Shown: in pieces, positions 25,001 through 34,004 of the stretch
Layout: every line of letters starts with the position of its first letter
How positions within the stretch are numbered: position 1 is the stretch's first letter
DNA from: CAZYFH01 sp965249175
GTDB taxonomy: Bacteria; Acidobacteriota; Vicinamibacteria; Vicinamibacterales; UBA8438
Length of the DNA stretch: 64,000 bases
Direction: 5' to 3'
Assembly (NCBI GenBank): GCA_965249175.1
Contig: OZ252227.1
Location: forward strand, 4,588,001-4,652,000
Program-made: the position numbers and the translations under genes
The notes under the pieces: model-generated
Seen by the model: only the letters and a program-made list of their open reading frames with translations
Databases searched by the model: none
What the model was told of the DNA's origin: nothing

Positions 25001-28000
25001 GCCGGCACCGTTTCGAGCGCGATCTGGAAGCACCCATCCAGCAAGGTCGGATGGAACAGATAGCCGCCGTCTTCCGGTGTGTCCGCGGACAGGGCGCGAC
25101 ACATGCGGCCCAACGCCTCGCCGCTGCCGACCCGAACCTCCTCCACCACTTGAAACGCGGGGCCGTAGTCGAGACCGTGCGCCCGGGCTCTGCCGTAGTG
25201 CGCCTCCTTCGAGATTGGCACGGCGCACCGCTGCCGGATCGTCGACAGCGACTCCGGGGCCACGTTGGCCGGGGCGCCAGGCGTTCCCACACTTGCGACC
25301 ACGTGATGGGTCCAGTGCGCCTCGCTCGACCGACTGTAGATGCCAAGTGACGCGTCGTCTCCGAGGACCGTCTGCACGCGCGGCGACGCGTTGTTGCTCA
25401 TCGCGGGGGTCATCGCAGAGGGCACCACGAGCGCCTTCCGAATCTCGAGCCCCTCCAGCTCACACGGCCCGCTCCCGTTCGTGCGCGTGGCCGCCGCGAG
25501 GCCCATCTCGACATACGCCGCGCCAGGAAACACCACGGCGCCCTGCACCTGGTGGTCCTCCAGGAACGGAACGAGTCCTGCATCGAATCGCTGGTCCCAC
25601 GTCGGGTGGGCCGACGGCTGTCGGTGGCCGAGCAACGGATGATCGAGGGCCCCGGTCTCGACGCTCGGGGCGTTCCAGTAGGACTCACGCTGCCACGGGT
25701 AGCGGGGAAGCTGGACGTATTGCCCACCATCTGCGAAGAGCCGGCCCATGTCACATAGCGACCCGGCCGTATAGAGGCGTCCCACACTACTGAGGAGGTT
25801 GACGCTGGGGTCTTCCTTGCACCGGAGGGTGGGGACCGCGGCACCGGCCCGGTCCGCCGCACGAAGGCACTCGGTGAGGTAGCCACTCAGAATCGGATGC
25901 GCCCCGATCTCGAGAAACGTGGTGTACCCGTCGTCGACCAGACGCCCCACCGCGTCGGCAAAGCGAACCGGCCTCCGGATGTTGTCCCACCAATAGGACG
26001 CACCAAGACCGCCACCCTCCTCGTCATGTTCATGACCAGTGACGGCCGACATGAACCGCACACCCGTCCGCGACGGCACCAGGTCATCCAGCGCGTCGAG
26101 CAAGGGACGCTGAATCGGATCCATGAACCGACTGTGAAAGGCGTAGTTCAGATCCAGGATCCGGAAGAACACGTCCTTGGTCGCCAGTTCCCGACCAAGC
26201 GCTTCAAGCGCCTCGACGTCCCCGGACAGCGTCACCGCTCGCGGCGAGTTCACCGCCGCGATCGTGATCCGATCGCCATACCGGGCGATCAACGTGCTGG
26301 CATCCGCCTCGGACAGCGAGGCGGCGGCCATCTTTCCATGACCCGCCGTGAGCGCCTGCGCGCGACTGCGCTCATAGATCACCTTCACCGCCTGCTCGAA
26401 CGAGAGCGCGCCCGCGGTGTAGGCCGCGGCGACCTCGCCGACGCTGTGCCCCACCGTCGCCTGCGGCTCGATTCCCCAGGACCGAAGGAGCGCGCACAGG
26501 CCGAGCTGGATGCCGAAGAGCGCCGGCTGCGCGACCTCGGTTCGATTCAGCCGGCTGTTCGCCTCGTCGGTTTGCAGCTCCTCCACCAGCGACCACCCGG
26601 TGTACGGCCTCAGCTCGGCGTCGACCGACTCCAGCGTCTCTCGAAAGACGACCTCGGTCGTGAGCAACGCGCGCCCCATGCCACTCCACTGGCAGCCGTT
26701 GCCGGAAAACACGAAAGCGACCGGTGACGCCGCCAACGAGACGCGGTGGTGACCCGACACGAGCCCTGGGCTCGCCGCCCCCTGCGCGAACGCCCTGAGC
26801 GTGTCGGACATCGCGCGCGCATCCGGCCCCACCACGGCGAGACGGTGGTCATGATGACCACGTCGGACGGCCGCGCTGTAGCAGACGTCTGTGAGCGCCG
26901 GCGGATCGGCACCGAGGAAGTCCGCGTAAGCGTCGGCCAGCGCGCTCAACGCCGCCGCGCTGCGCGCGGAGAGGAGTAGCAGCTGCGGATGGGGCGGGGC
27001 ACCGGGGCCGATCGGGACCTCACGAGGTGCCACATCGCTGACCACGACATGCGCGTTGGTGCCCCCGAAACCGAACGAGTTCACACCCATGAACATGTTG
27101 TTGTTAGGCGACTGGGCCGGGAGATCGCTCGCAGCGTCCTGAACCCGGAGCCCCAGCTCCGCGAACGGGATGTCGGGATTCGGCGTGTTGAAGTGCAGGG
27201 TCGCCGGCAGCTGGCGATGCTTGAGCGCGAGCGCAACCTTGATTAGGCCGGCAATACCTGCCGCCGGCTCCAGGTGACCGATGTTCGTCTTGACCGATCC
27301 GACGCGACACGCGTCATCGATGCCCCGACCGGCGCCAAGCACCTGCCCCAACGCCCGCGATTCGATCGGATCCCCGACACCGGTGCCGGTCCCATGCGCC
27401 TCCACGTAGTGGACATCGCGTGGCGACACGCCAGCGCGGCGGTAGACGTCCCGCAGCAACCGGGCCTGGGACTGTTCGGCCGGCAGCGAAATCCCCGCTG
27501 TCCGTCCATCCGAGTTCACACCCGTGCCGAGGATCACCGAATAGACGGGGTCACCGTCTTCCAGCGCCTGATCGAGCGGCTTGAGGACGACGACACCCGC
27601 ACCCTCGGCACGGACGTATCCGTCGGCCGACGCGTCGAAGGCCCGACAGCGCCCGCGGGGTGAGAGCATGGACGCCTTACTGAACCCGACGAACGGGCCC
27701 GGCTTGACGAGCACGTTCACGCCCCCCGCGAGTGCCACCGAGACTTCCCCACTCCGGATGCTTTGACACGCGAGGTGCACCGCAACGAGGGAGGAGGAAC
27801 AGGCCGTATCGACGGCCACGCTCGGTCCCTGCAGATCGAAGACGTGCGACACCCGGTTCGCGGCCAGACTGAGCGCGCCACCCACGTTGGTGTAAGCGTT
27901 GACCGAGGATGGGTCGTCAAACTGCAGCGTCGCGTACTCGGTGTTCGACACGCCGATGAACACGCCCGTATTGGTGCCAGCCAACCGTTCGGGCACCAGC

Positions 28001-28314
28001 CCCGCGTCCTCGAGGGCCTCCCAGCTCACCTCCAGCAGCAGCCGGTGCTGGGGATCCATGCGGCTCGCTTCCCGAGGCGAGATGCCGAAGAACTCGGCGT
28101 CGAAGAGGTCGATGCCGTCGAGCATTCCCCCCTCGGCGCAGTACATCCGACCCGGCAGCGCTGGGTTGGGGTGATACGCGCTGAGCAGCGCCTGGCGATC
28201 CGCCGGGATGGCGCCGATCGCGTCGACGCCCTGTAGCAAGAGCGTCCAGAACGCCGCGGGGTCGGCCGCGCCGGGGACACGACAGCCGATGCCGACGATC
28301 GCGATGGAGTCCAT
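21994..28314 (-). CDS. Single-module highly reducing type I polyketide synthase, 5' part (KS-AT-DH-MT-ER)
   Basis: Domains in order: ketosynthase (1-425; Cys172 in DTACSSS, His307 in EAHGTGT, His347 in NIGHLEP); acyltransferase (about 530-850; Ser624 in GHSVGE, specificity segment YAFH at 724-727, ambiguous between malonyl and methylmalonyl); dehydratase (about 890-1170; HQVQGAVVFP from His921, Asp1093 in LLDGCFQ); C-methyltransferase (about 1380-1590); structural KR-like region (about 1600-1830); enoylreductase from about 1845 (LIHGAAGGVGLAAVQ). The true frame is lost near residue 2088, where RLGLRPFRNN is expected, and translation stops at 21994. The order matches monomodular lipid-type PKSs. 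The start lies 27 bases after the radical SAM gene. Confidence 0.92.
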   Translation of the reverse strand: MDSIAIVGIGCRVPGAADPAAFWTLLLQGVDAIGAIPADRQALLSAYHPNPALPGRMYCAEGGMLDGIDLFDAEFFGISPREASRMDPQHRLLLEVSWEALEDAGLVPERLAGTNTGVFIGVSNTEYATLQFDDPSSVNAYTNVGGALSLAANRVSHVFDLQGPSVAVDTACSSSLVAVHLACQSIRSGEVSVALAGGVNVLVKPGPFVGFSKASMLSPRGRCRAFDASADGYVRAEGAGVVVLKPLDQALEDGDPVYSVILGTGVNSDGRTAGISLPAEQSQARLLRDVYRRAGVSPRDVHYVEAHGTGTGVGDPIESRALGQVLGAGRGIDDACRVGSVKTNIGHLEPAAGIAGLIKVALALKHRQLPATLHFNTPNPDIPFAELGLRVQDAASDLPAQSPNNNMFMGVNSFGFGGTNAHVVVSDVAPREVPIGPGAPPHPQLLLLSARSAAALSALADAYADFLGADPPALTDVCYSAAVRRGHHDHRLAVVGPDARAMSDTLRAFAQGAASPGLVSGHHRVSLAASPVAFVFSGNGCQWSGMGRALLTTEVVFRETLESVDAELRPYTGWSLVEELQTDEANSRLNRTEVAQPALFGIQLGLCALLRSWGIEPQATVGHSVGEVAAAYTAGALSFEQAVKVIYERSRAQALTAGHGKMAAASLSEADASTLIARYGDRITIAAVNSPRAVTLSGDVEALEALGRELATKDVFFRILDLNYAFHSRFMDPIQRPLLDALDDLVPSRTGVRFMSAVTGHEHDEEGGGLGASYWWDNIRRPVRFADAVGRLVDDGYTTFLEIGAHPILSGYLTECLRAADRAGAAVPTLRCKEDPSVNLLSSVGRLYTAGSLCDMGRLFADGGQYVQLPRYPWQRESYWNAPSVETGALDHPLLGHRQPSAHPTWDQRFDAGLVPFLEDHQVQGAVVFPGAAYVEMGLAAATRTNGSGPCELEGLEIRKALVVPSAMTPAMSNNASPRVQTVLGDDASLGIYSRSSEAHWTHHVVASVGTPGAPANVAPESLSTIRQRCAVPISKEAHYGRARAHGLDYGPAFQVVEEVRVGSGEALGRMCRALSADTPEDGGYLFHPTLLDGCFQIALETVPATDSGRGTRTTYVPVRIDRVRLHRSPTDEIYCHAQVETHGQRSVVVSCKVLDGGELLLAEIDRVRFQAVDLPSRVGPTRDLYTFEWKWAPRRTRCHADIHDGQLERQSRGSRLLSTPSALADRVAPRAAAMCATFGRAAFYDDVRPRIDALCASYAAAALDALGCARDSRFTAASLIANAGVTPEYERFVGRMLEVLGEDGVLTVQVDRWEFNPAASVCEPDALWRQLVRDHPAYHTELALLGRAAERIADVVRGRADAQRLLAPEQGLGMLEQFRHAGPAARLYNRLLEQVVTQAVRAWPPGKVLRVLDIGSDTGGATAAVLPLLPSGRTEYVVTCGAVDGLTRAEHWARDYPFVTCERLNLDDPGSDTSDSRFDLVIAANTVGRVASVRTALRCVRRVLASDGLLVMLETAPTRMTDLILGLLPRWWRVEHGVRRATSGLLGVEGWRDALADEGYRDVAVVNDRGGQLDAQQSIILARGPHVAPPADVRVVADTPPQRPCWIVFRRADPTNAAPRALDGAVDAALRAAGHDVVTVTPGARFRRITADHFEVAPRRREDFVALCAALSAAGTEPDEILHLGSLTEDDWTRVEEHGCLTALYLVQGLSTAAWQARPRLWLVTAGAHAGPPGCDQPIRPSQALLWGVGRVLMNEHPELRCRLVDLRAQDAEAETVGSLMAELGSPTDDDDDDADAEDELLLWGEARYVHRVQPASADDPAIGRRPISDGGGDASYRLDVPVPGSLDNLRVHQVRRAAPRRGQVEIEVQAAGLNFRDVMWAMGLLTGEALENGFAGASLGMECAGRIVAVGDGVSHLRVGDEVMGFAPNAFSSFVSTEAAAVVRKPQHLSVEEAAGVATAFITAHYALEHLARLRPGERVLIHGAAGGVGLAAVQIARHRQAEIFGTAGCPEKRDVLRLLGVDHVLDSRGLDFADDVMRITDGEGIDVVLNSLAGAAIPKSLGLLRRFGRFLEIGKRDLYANTRLGSARSVTTCRISRSTRINC

Positions 28315-28341
28315 AGCAGTGTCGCGGCAGATTCGTCCGCA

Positions 28342-29685
28342 TCAACTCGCGAGCATGACCGGCTGCTGCCGGCTCGGACGCCGATGGCGCCGGGTCACCT
28401 GGTGGAAGTGCATGCGGCGTTGGCGCGTTGCCTCGCTGCCATAGAGATCCGTCACCAGATGACGGAAGCCGCTCACCAATGTCTCCGCGGACATGCCGTC
28501 GGGCGTGAAGTTGAGATCGAACAGGGTGCACCGCTCCCATGCCGCGTCCTGGTGGAGACGGCCCGCTCGCGCGAGTCGCTCGTGGAAGGGCGTGCCCGGA
28601 AACGGCGTCGGCAGCGTCACCTGCACGTCGAATGGCAGCGTCTCGTCGATGAAGTCGCGGATATCGTCGAAGATGCCAGAGCGATGCCCGTCCAGACCCA
28701 CGACCAGACACGCATTGACGCGGATGCCGGCCGACTGAATCCGGTCGATGGCGGTGCGGTAGCGGTCGTATTGGTGGAGCTTCCAGTTACTTCTCGACTC
28801 GAGTCCATCGAGACCCGCCGGGGTCGGACTCTCGAAGCCAATCAGCACCTCGACACACCCGGCTGCGTGCATCATCTCCAGCAGCTCAGCATCCTCGTGC
28901 ACCGAGAGGTCCGTCTCGGCGAACCATTGAAGTCGCAATCGTTCGAGCTCGGGCAGCAACTCGCGCCAGTAGCGCTTGTTGACGAACGAGTTGTCGTCGG
29001 CGAACTCGATGAAGGGACGGGGCCACAGCGCGCGGATGTGGTCGATCTCGGCGAGGACCCGGTCGGCCGGTTTCTGCTTGTAGCGATCCGTGAGGAGAAT
29101 CGAGCTCGCGCAAAAGTCGCATCGCCACGGACACCCGCGCTGCGTCTGCACCGTGATGCGGTTGTAGCGCTCCATGTCGAGCAGCTCGAAGGCCGGCATC
29201 GGTGACTGCTGCAAATCGAACTCCGATCCGCGCACGTCGTACATGGGGTCTAGGGCATCGGCATCGGCATCGTTCAAGATGCGCGGCCAGGCGAGCTCGC
29301 CTTCACCGGCAACCGGGATCGCGCCGTGCCGCATGGCTTCCTCCGGCGCCACGCTGACGTGCAGACCGCCCATGACCACCGGGATACCGAGGTCGCGGTA
29401 GCGGCGCGCCACGCGGTACGCTTCTCCGATCTGCGCGCTGAAGCTCGATATCGCGACCAGATCGAAGTCGGTGGGCAAACGATCGATCGCATCCGCGTCG
29501 GGTACCTCCATGTAGCGGACGTCGTGACGCTTCGGCGTCATCCCCGCGAGGGTCAACAAGCCGAGGCTCGGAAGCTGCGCAATCGTGCGCCCACGGTCCA
29601 CGAACCCGGGGAGTGTGAGACCGAGGGCCCGCAGCTCCGGGTCGCAGGCCCGAATGCCACTCATCGCGATGAACCCGATTCTCAT
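28342..29685 (-). CDS. B12-binding-domain radical SAM enzyme
   Basis: This encodes 447 residues from the ATG at 29683-29685. The N-terminal half has a cobalamin-binding-type Rossmann domain (FDLVAISSFSAQIGEAYRVARRYRDLGIPVVMGGLHVSVAPEEAMRHG...GEGELAWPRIL) without an obvious DxHxxG. The radical SAM cluster is RGCPWRCDFCASS, with CxxxCxxC at about residues 179-186. The class resembles BchE/HpnR/HpnJ-type enzymes, which methylate or rearrange lipids and ring systems. Placed directly before the PKS gene, it most likely modifies the PKS product, though the reaction is unknown. Its start overlaps the preceding gene by four bases (ATGA). Confidence 0.9.
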   Translation of the reverse strand: MRIGFIAMSGIRACDPELRALGLTLPGFVDRGRTIAQLPSLGLLTLAGMTPKRHDVRYMEVPDADAIDRLPTDFDLVAISSFSAQIGEAYRVARRYRDLGIPVVMGGLHVSVAPEEAMRHGAIPVAGEGELAWPRILNDADADALDPMYDVRGSEFDLQQSPMPAFELLDMERYNRITVQTQRGCPWRCDFCASSILLTDRYKQKPADRVLAEIDHIRALWPRPFIEFADDNSFVNKRYWRELLPELERLRLQWFAETDLSVHEDAELLEMMHAAGCVEVLIGFESPTPAGLDGLESRSNWKLHQYDRYRTAIDRIQSAGIRVNACLVVGLDGHRSGIFDDIRDFIDETLPFDVQVTLPTPFPGTPFHERLARAGRLHQDAAWERCTLFDLNFTPDGMSAETLVSGFRHLVTDLYGSEATRQRRMHFHQVTRRHRRPSRQQPVMLAS

Positions 29686-30062
29686 GACGCGACTCCTTTG
29701 AGGCCGATCACACCGGCCGCGGTTAGCAGGCACACGACGGGGATGAAGAATAGATGGCGAAAGCCTCGCCGCCAGGCGGACAGATAGCACACGGTCGGCA
29801 TGGCGACGGCGCCGCCGATGAGCAGCCAGGACGCGAGGGGGCTCGCGCTCTCGGCGCCGCGCAGGAACATCGTCTGAGCGAAGGCAAGGTTCAGAAAGGC
29901 AATGCCGAAGAAGCTGATGTGACCGAGACGAAGCATTCTTCGCGGCCACGACGTGTATCCTCCCAGCCAGTTGTCGCGGTGGAATCCGAGCCCCTGAGCG
30001 GTCCCCGAGAGAAGACCTAGCCCGATCCCGATCCACGCCGCGTCAAGGTGCATGTCGATCAC
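29682..30062 (-). CDS. Small integral membrane protein in the PKS locus
   Basis: This 126-residue protein has about four membrane spans (AAWIGIGLGLLSGTAQGLGF, LGHISFFGIAFLNLAFAQTMFL, ASWLLIGGAVAMPTVCYLSAW, HLFFIPVVCLLTAAGVIGL). No catalytic motif is visible. It ends four bases into the radical SAM gene, so the two are translationally coupled and probably part of one pathway, perhaps lipid handling at the inner membrane. A 229-base gap separates it from the upstream transporter gene. Confidence 0.78.
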   Translation of the reverse strand: MIDMHLDAAWIGIGLGLLSGTAQGLGFHRDNWLGGYTSWPRRMLRLGHISFFGIAFLNLAFAQTMFLRGAESASPLASWLLIGGAVAMPTVCYLSAWRRGFRHLFFIPVVCLLTAAGVIGLKGVAS

Positions 30063-30291
30063 GTGCGTCTCGCCAACCGATGACGACCCGCCCCGTGCGG
30101 ATGGTCACCGGCGTGTCGTTATCTAGACGACTGCGAACGCCTTGCCATCCGGCATTGCGCGCGGCAACTCCAGACCCATCAACAGGTTGAAACGATGTTC
30201 AAAGAAAGAGCCTGGCAATGGCGTGTACACCCGGTGCGCATCCATCGGACATCCAATGCACGGTGGTACGCAGGCGTCTGATCGACGCGTC
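30063..30291. other. Gap between transporter and membrane protein genes
   Basis: This 229-base stretch has no supported gene. It separates the transporter stop from the start of the small membrane protein, so the downstream three-gene set may have its own promoter here. No clear terminator hairpin or promoter boxes were found. Confidence 0.35.
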
Positions 30292-32622
30292 TCAGGCCTG
30301 ACCGACGCCGGATCGCGGCGTCCGGTCGAAGAGCGAGAGCATGGCTGGCAGCACGACGGTGTCCGCGAGAAGGGCGGACACCATGGTCGCGGCGGTCAGC
30401 CAACCAAGTGCAACAAGCGGCGTGAAGGATGACAACGTGAGCACGAGGAACCCGCACGCGGTGGCAACGGTCGTGAACAGCATGGCGCGGCCGGCTGTAC
30501 GGACCGTCGCCCGCGCCGCGTCGGCGGCGCCCTCGCTCTTTCGCCGTTCCTGGTAACGCGTCAGAAAATGAATGGTGTCATCAACGGCGATGCCGAGCGC
30601 GATGGACGCGATGACCGCGGTGCCCGTATTGAGCGTGACGCCTGCCAGGGTCATCAACCCGAAATACGTCAACACGGGGAGCAGGTTCGCGCCGATGCCG
30701 ATGAGCGCGATCGTGACCGAACGAAACCACACGAAGAAGACCAGCGCGATCAACAGTGACGCCAGCGCGATACTGCGCCGCATGTCGCGCGGGATGGCAA
30801 TGGACGCCTTGGACAACAGATACATCGATCCGGTGACGCTCACCTCGACGGCTGGCAGCGCCTTGGCCTCGCGACCGCCCGGTTCGTCAGCGTGTCCGTA
30901 GCGGCGACGCAAGTCGCTCACGAAGCCAAGAACCTCATCGCTCGAGATGATGCTCGAGCGTCCAATCACGATGGCCGCGTTTCCATCCGGCGACATCAGG
31001 CGGGCCAGCTCGTGAGGCCGCGCGTATCCGGCCAGATACTGTTTCGCCAGCTCCCGCGAGTCGGGGATCACGTATCCAGACGAGGAGTCGCGACCAGCCG
31101 GCTCACCGCCGCGAGCGGCGTGGTTCATGTTCTTGAGGTAGCCGACGATCGACAGGGACGAGGCGACGAGTGGATGGGCCGTGAGCGTCTGCTCGATATC
31201 CTCCAACAAACGCAGCACGTGCGGCTCGAGGACACCGTCGAGACGTTCCCCGCGCGTCCGTACAACCACGTTGATCGGGCGTTCGCCGGCGAGGTTGTTC
31301 CGCATGAACGCCAGTCCCACGAGCGGCTCGGATCCGCGCTTGAAAAACGCGGCGTAATCGGTATCCACCGTCACGGCTGCCGCACCCCAGAGGCTTGCCG
31401 CCGCAACGACCGCGCCGACGGCGACGACCGCCACCCGCCGTCTGACGGCGAACCCCCCGACCCCCTCGAGCGTGCGGCCGACCGGGCCAGCCACGCGCCC
31501 AGGGGCGGCCATCCGTGGCATCCGCCCGCGATGAAAGCTCAAACAGGCCGGCACGAGGACAACCGCCAGGAACGTGGCGGACGCCACGCCGAACGCGGCG
31601 TAGATCCCGAAGTCGCGCACCTGGGGCACGTCACTGAACACCAACGCCCCGAAGCCGATGAACGTGGTGAGCCCACTCCCCACAACCGGCCGCATGACGC
31701 GGCGCAGCGTCTGTGAGACCCGCTCCGAGGGCTCGTGCGCGGACTCCTGGTAGTACTGCGCGACGACGTGTATGGAATACGCCACGCCCACGGCGATGAG
31801 GAGCGACGGGACCGCTGACGTGACGATCGTAATCGACCGGCCAATGAGCCCCACAAACCCCACCGTCCACAAGACCGCAAGGCCCACGGTCGCGAGCGGC
31901 AACAGCACGCCAAGCGCGCTGCGAAACGTGATCCACAGGATGATTGCGATCACGAGCACCGTCACCGGGACGAACAGCAACATGTCGCGCCGCATGTACT
32001 CGCTTGTGTAGCGGGTGAGCACCGGGATGCCCGCGAACACGCAGTCCACATCGCGGCATTCGCCCTTCCCGATGCTTCGCACGGTCTCTACGAGCGTCTC
32101 TTTAAGGGTGAGGTTGCCGGGCCGGTGGGAAATCAGCACGTTAATCGCAGCCGAGCGACCATCTGCGGATACGAGGTTGCGCACAAACAGCGGATTCGCG
32201 AGGGCCCTTTCGCGGAGGTCCCGCACGTCCGCATCGCGCTCGGGGATCTCCGGGATGAGCAGGCCAGTCGCAATCATGTCGCCGCGCCCAGAGACGTCGT
32301 GAACGTTGGTGAGGGAGACGACCCTGTCAACGCCGTATTCTTCGGGCAGCGCTTCGATCGCGGCGGTGATTCGAGCGATCGTGTGCAGAATCGTCGGATG
32401 GAAGACATCGCCTTCGCGCGCGCGGATTCCGGCGACGATGATCTCGTCGTCGCCGAACTCATCCCGAAACTCTCGGTAGCGCTCTAGTTCGTCATCCTGC
32501 AGGAAAATCGATTCCATGGCCGAGTCGACGCGGACTCGGTGAATCTGCGCACACAAACCCGCGGTGACGATGGCGACAAGCGCCAAAGCCGCGCGCGGAG
32601 CTCGGACGGGAATCGGAGGCAT
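30292..32622 (-). CDS. RND/MMPL-type lipid exporter
   Basis: This encodes 776 residues from the ATG at 32620-32622; an in-frame TTG at 32703 would add 27. It has the two-fold RND layout: a first helix (RAALALVAIVTAGLCAQI), a periplasmic domain, a five- to six-helix block (LFVPVTVLVIAIILWITF...SLLIAVGVAYSIHVVAQYYQE), then a second half repeating it (SLLIALVFFVWFRSVTIALIGIGANLLPVLTYFG...IALGIAVDDTIHFLTRYQERR). Proton-relay-like Asp residues lie in GIAVDDT. The size and lack of a periplasmic-adaptor partner fit the MMPL/hopanoid-transporter branch, which moves lipids. Next to a reducing PKS it is the likely exporter of the product, as MmpL proteins are in mycobacteria. Confidence 0.88.
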   Translation of the reverse strand: MPPIPVRAPRAALALVAIVTAGLCAQIHRVRVDSAMESIFLQDDELERYREFRDEFGDDEIIVAGIRAREGDVFHPTILHTIARITAAIEALPEEYGVDRVVSLTNVHDVSGRGDMIATGLLIPEIPERDADVRDLRERALANPLFVRNLVSADGRSAAINVLISHRPGNLTLKETLVETVRSIGKGECRDVDCVFAGIPVLTRYTSEYMRRDMLLFVPVTVLVIAIILWITFRSALGVLLPLATVGLAVLWTVGFVGLIGRSITIVTSAVPSLLIAVGVAYSIHVVAQYYQESAHEPSERVSQTLRRVMRPVVGSGLTTFIGFGALVFSDVPQVRDFGIYAAFGVASATFLAVVLVPACLSFHRGRMPRMAAPGRVAGPVGRTLEGVGGFAVRRRVAVVAVGAVVAAASLWGAAAVTVDTDYAAFFKRGSEPLVGLAFMRNNLAGERPINVVVRTRGERLDGVLEPHVLRLLEDIEQTLTAHPLVASSLSIVGYLKNMNHAARGGEPAGRDSSSGYVIPDSRELAKQYLAGYARPHELARLMSPDGNAAIVIGRSSIISSDEVLGFVSDLRRRYGHADEPGGREAKALPAVEVSVTGSMYLLSKASIAIPRDMRRSIALASLLIALVFFVWFRSVTIALIGIGANLLPVLTYFGLMTLAGVTLNTGTAVIASIALGIAVDDTIHFLTRYQERRKSEGAADAARATVRTAGRAMLFTTVATACGFLVLTLSSFTPLVALGWLTAATMVSALLADTVVLPAMLSLFDRTPRSGVGQA

Positions 32623-32903
32623 CTCAGGACGAGCGCTCGTCTGCTGCGAGCGCCCTTGTGCAATAAGAGCAGGGAAGGTGCCAACCCGATGGCGTTCGTA
32701 CAAGTGCGCGCGGCGAAAGATGTTAGGTCGTTCAGGACAGCGAACGAACGGTCGTGGGCGCGGGCCACCATCGGACGCCGGATGTCGTCAGATGTACATC
32801 AAATGCTCACGGCAGTCGGGTAGAGTCTGGACGCTCCGCAAAGGCTCAGACCCATCTGACAGAGCTCGTGGGCGTCGATCACCGCGAAAACGACACCGCT
32901 CGC

Positions 32904-32909
32904 TATAAT
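32904..32909 (+). promoter_or_regulatory. Consensus -10 box (TATAAT) ahead of a secreted-protein gene
   Basis: A perfect TATAAT lies 80 bases before the start at 32990, in the 367-base region between the divergent transporter and the plus-strand secreted gene. No good TTGACA-like box is present 17 bases upstream, so the promoter call rests on the -10 and the position only. The rest of the region 32623-32989 shows no gene. Confidence 0.4.
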
Positions 32910-32989
32910 CGTCTCTCGTCCCACTCGGAGCTGCGGCGCCCGTTGGCACGGATGCCATTCACGACACGGAGCCCGACCAGGAGGTCCAG

Positions 32990-33961
32990 ATGTCCAGACG
33001 GCATGTGATGGTGCGGTCGGTGGCTGTGGCGGCGGTGGTCGTCGTTCCGGTCTTGGCGAGCCCGGCGCTGGGGCAATCAACCACTACTCCGTGGGGCGAC
33101 CCGAGCCTGCAAGGGATCTGGGACTTTCGGACGATCACGCCGATGGAGCGTCCCGAAGAGCTGGCTGACCAGGAGTTCCTGACGGCGGAAGAGGCCGCGA
33201 ACCTCGAGCGCGAGGTCGTCGAGCGGAACGACAACCTGGACAATCGCGCCGCGCGACGCACCGAAGCCGGCGGCAGCATCGGCGCCTACAACAACTTCTG
33301 GATGGACCGCGGCACCCGAACGGTCGAGAGTCGGCGGACGTCGCTCATCGTGGACCCGCCGAACGGTCGAGTTCCGCTGCTGACCGCCGAAGGACAGGCT
33401 CGCAAGGACGCCACCGCCGCGCGGCGAGGACGCCCCGCCATCGGCCCGGAAGACCGCAGCATGGGCGAGCGGTGCATCCTCGGATTCAATGCTGGCCCTC
33501 CGATGGAGCCGCGAGCGTACAACAACCACGCTCAGCTGTTCCAGACACCGAACTATGTGGTGATCCTGAACGAAATGGTCAACGACGCCCGCGTCGTGCC
33601 GCTCGACGGACGGCAACATCTACCGGCCGACATGCGCCAGTGGCGGGGCGATTCACGTGGTCGATGGGAAGGCGACACCCTCGTCGTCGAGACGCGCAAC
33701 TTCCACACGCGGACGGCGTTCAGTGAACGGCAAGGCTCGAGTCCAGAGATGCAACTCATCGAGCGGTTCACCCGCGTCGACACGGAGACCTTGTCGTATG
33801 AGGCGACGATGACCGACCCGTCGACCTGGACGCGGCCGTGGACCTTCGAGGTGACGATGCTGCGCAGCGACGAGGCGGTCTACGAATACGCGTGCCACGA
33901 AGGTAATTACGGGATGGACGGCATTCTCACCGGGGCGCGCGCCGACGAATCCGGTCATTAA
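32990..33961 (+). CDS. Secreted protein of the LQG(V/I)W / EYACHEGNYGM family (paralogue 2)
   Basis: This 323-residue protein follows a strong AGGAGGTCC site. The signal peptide is MVRSVAVAAVVVVPVLASPALGQ. It shares blocks with the 17770-18807 product: PSLQGIW, SLIVDPPNGRVPLLT, MGERCILGFN, LNEMVNDARVVPLDGRQH, RGRWEGDTLVVETRN, LIERFTRVDTETLSYEATMTDPSTWTRPWT, EYACHEGNYGMDGIL. The conserved acidic, His and Cys residues suggest a ligand or metal site, but no activity is established. The PHB-depolymerase-like gene follows 43 bases later. Confidence 0.85.
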   Translation: MSRRHVMVRSVAVAAVVVVPVLASPALGQSTTTPWGDPSLQGIWDFRTITPMERPEELADQEFLTAEEAANLEREVVERNDNLDNRAARRTEAGGSIGAYNNFWMDRGTRTVESRRTSLIVDPPNGRVPLLTAEGQARKDATAARRGRPAIGPEDRSMGERCILGFNAGPPMEPRAYNNHAQLFQTPNYVVILNEMVNDARVVPLDGRQHLPADMRQWRGDSRGRWEGDTLVVETRNFHTRTAFSERQGSSPEMQLIERFTRVDTETLSYEATMTDPSTWTRPWTFEVTMLRSDEAVYEYACHEGNYGMDGILTGARADESGH

Positions 33962-34004
33962 TCGCTCGACGCGTGTCAACCCAACAGCGTCAGGAGCGCC
34001 GAGC

